Source of the DNA: DATGLW01 sp035293965
GTDB taxonomy: Bacteria; Actinomycetota; Acidimicrobiia; Acidimicrobiales; RAAP-2
Direction: 5' to 3'
DNA length: 5,416 nucleotides
Assembly: GCA_035293965.1 (NCBI GenBank)
Contig: DATGLW010000113.1
Coordinates: 1 to 5,416, forward strand
Below the pieces are notes generated by a model. The model was not told the origin of the DNA. It ran no database searches and saw only the letters and a list, made by a program, of their open reading frames with translations. Below, one piece after another: positions 5,384 through 5,416 of the stretch (position 1 is its first letter; each line of letters starts with the position of its first letter). Made by a program: the position numbers and the translations under genes.

Positions 5384-5416
5384 CACCGGCCGTCGGGCGG
5401 CTGAACCGGCCTCCTA

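Noticed and set aside
2951..5386. 811-codon minus-strand open frame opposite the helicase gene
   Set aside because: It is the antisense shadow of mrfA. The plus-strand product has every helicase motif, while the antisense product is rich in Gly, Arg, Val and Glu without any motif.

Overview
The window is very GC-rich, and its coding frames have the strong third-position G/C bias that leaves long open frames on the opposite strand. Together with GTG starts, two pyridoxamine-oxidase-fold (PPOX) proteins and the RimJ/RimL-type acetyltransferase, this suggests a chromosomal fragment of a high-GC Actinomycetota, possibly an Acidimicrobiia-like lineage. The placement is an inference from composition and protein flavour only. 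Nothing resembles a transposase, phage gene, CRISPR array or RNA gene.

Layout. Bases 1-138 (minus strand) carry the first 46 codons of an enoyl-CoA hydratase/isomerase-like protein that runs off the left edge. A 188-base divergent spacer (139-326) holds a bulged inverted repeat and candidate promoters. Two PPOX-fold genes (327-794 and 791-1177) follow on the plus strand and overlap by four bases. A GNAT acetyltransferase gene (1806 down to 1102, minus) converges on them, and its 3' end overlaps the second PPOX gene by 76 bases. A 98-base divergent spacer (1807-1904) then leads to a two-gene plus-strand operon (1905-3077 and 3074-5350). The operon ends at a strong GC hairpin (5352-5383). No gap over 300 bases lacks a gene, and bases 5384-5416 show nothing identifiable.

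The centre of interest is the operon. Its first gene encodes a DEDD-type RNase H-like exonuclease and its second a DEXH helicase with a C-terminal cysteine-rich MZB (formerly DUF1998) domain. This pair corresponds to MrfB and MrfA (YprB and YprA), the mitomycin C repair factors of Bacillus subtilis, but in the opposite gene order and joined by an ATGA stop/start overlap. The expected job is helicase-coupled nucleolytic repair of bulky or cross-linked DNA lesions. Local peculiarities are a helix-hairpin-helix-like segment in the nuclease, an in-frame array of four 18-base repeats in its N-terminal linker, and SGT in place of the usual SAT as helicase motif III.

All three starts that are neither translationally coupled nor preceded by a well-placed Shine-Dalgarno site (327, 1806 and 1905) have a TANNNT hexamer ending 6-8 bases upstream. 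This is the geometry expected of leaderless transcripts, which are common in Actinomycetota.
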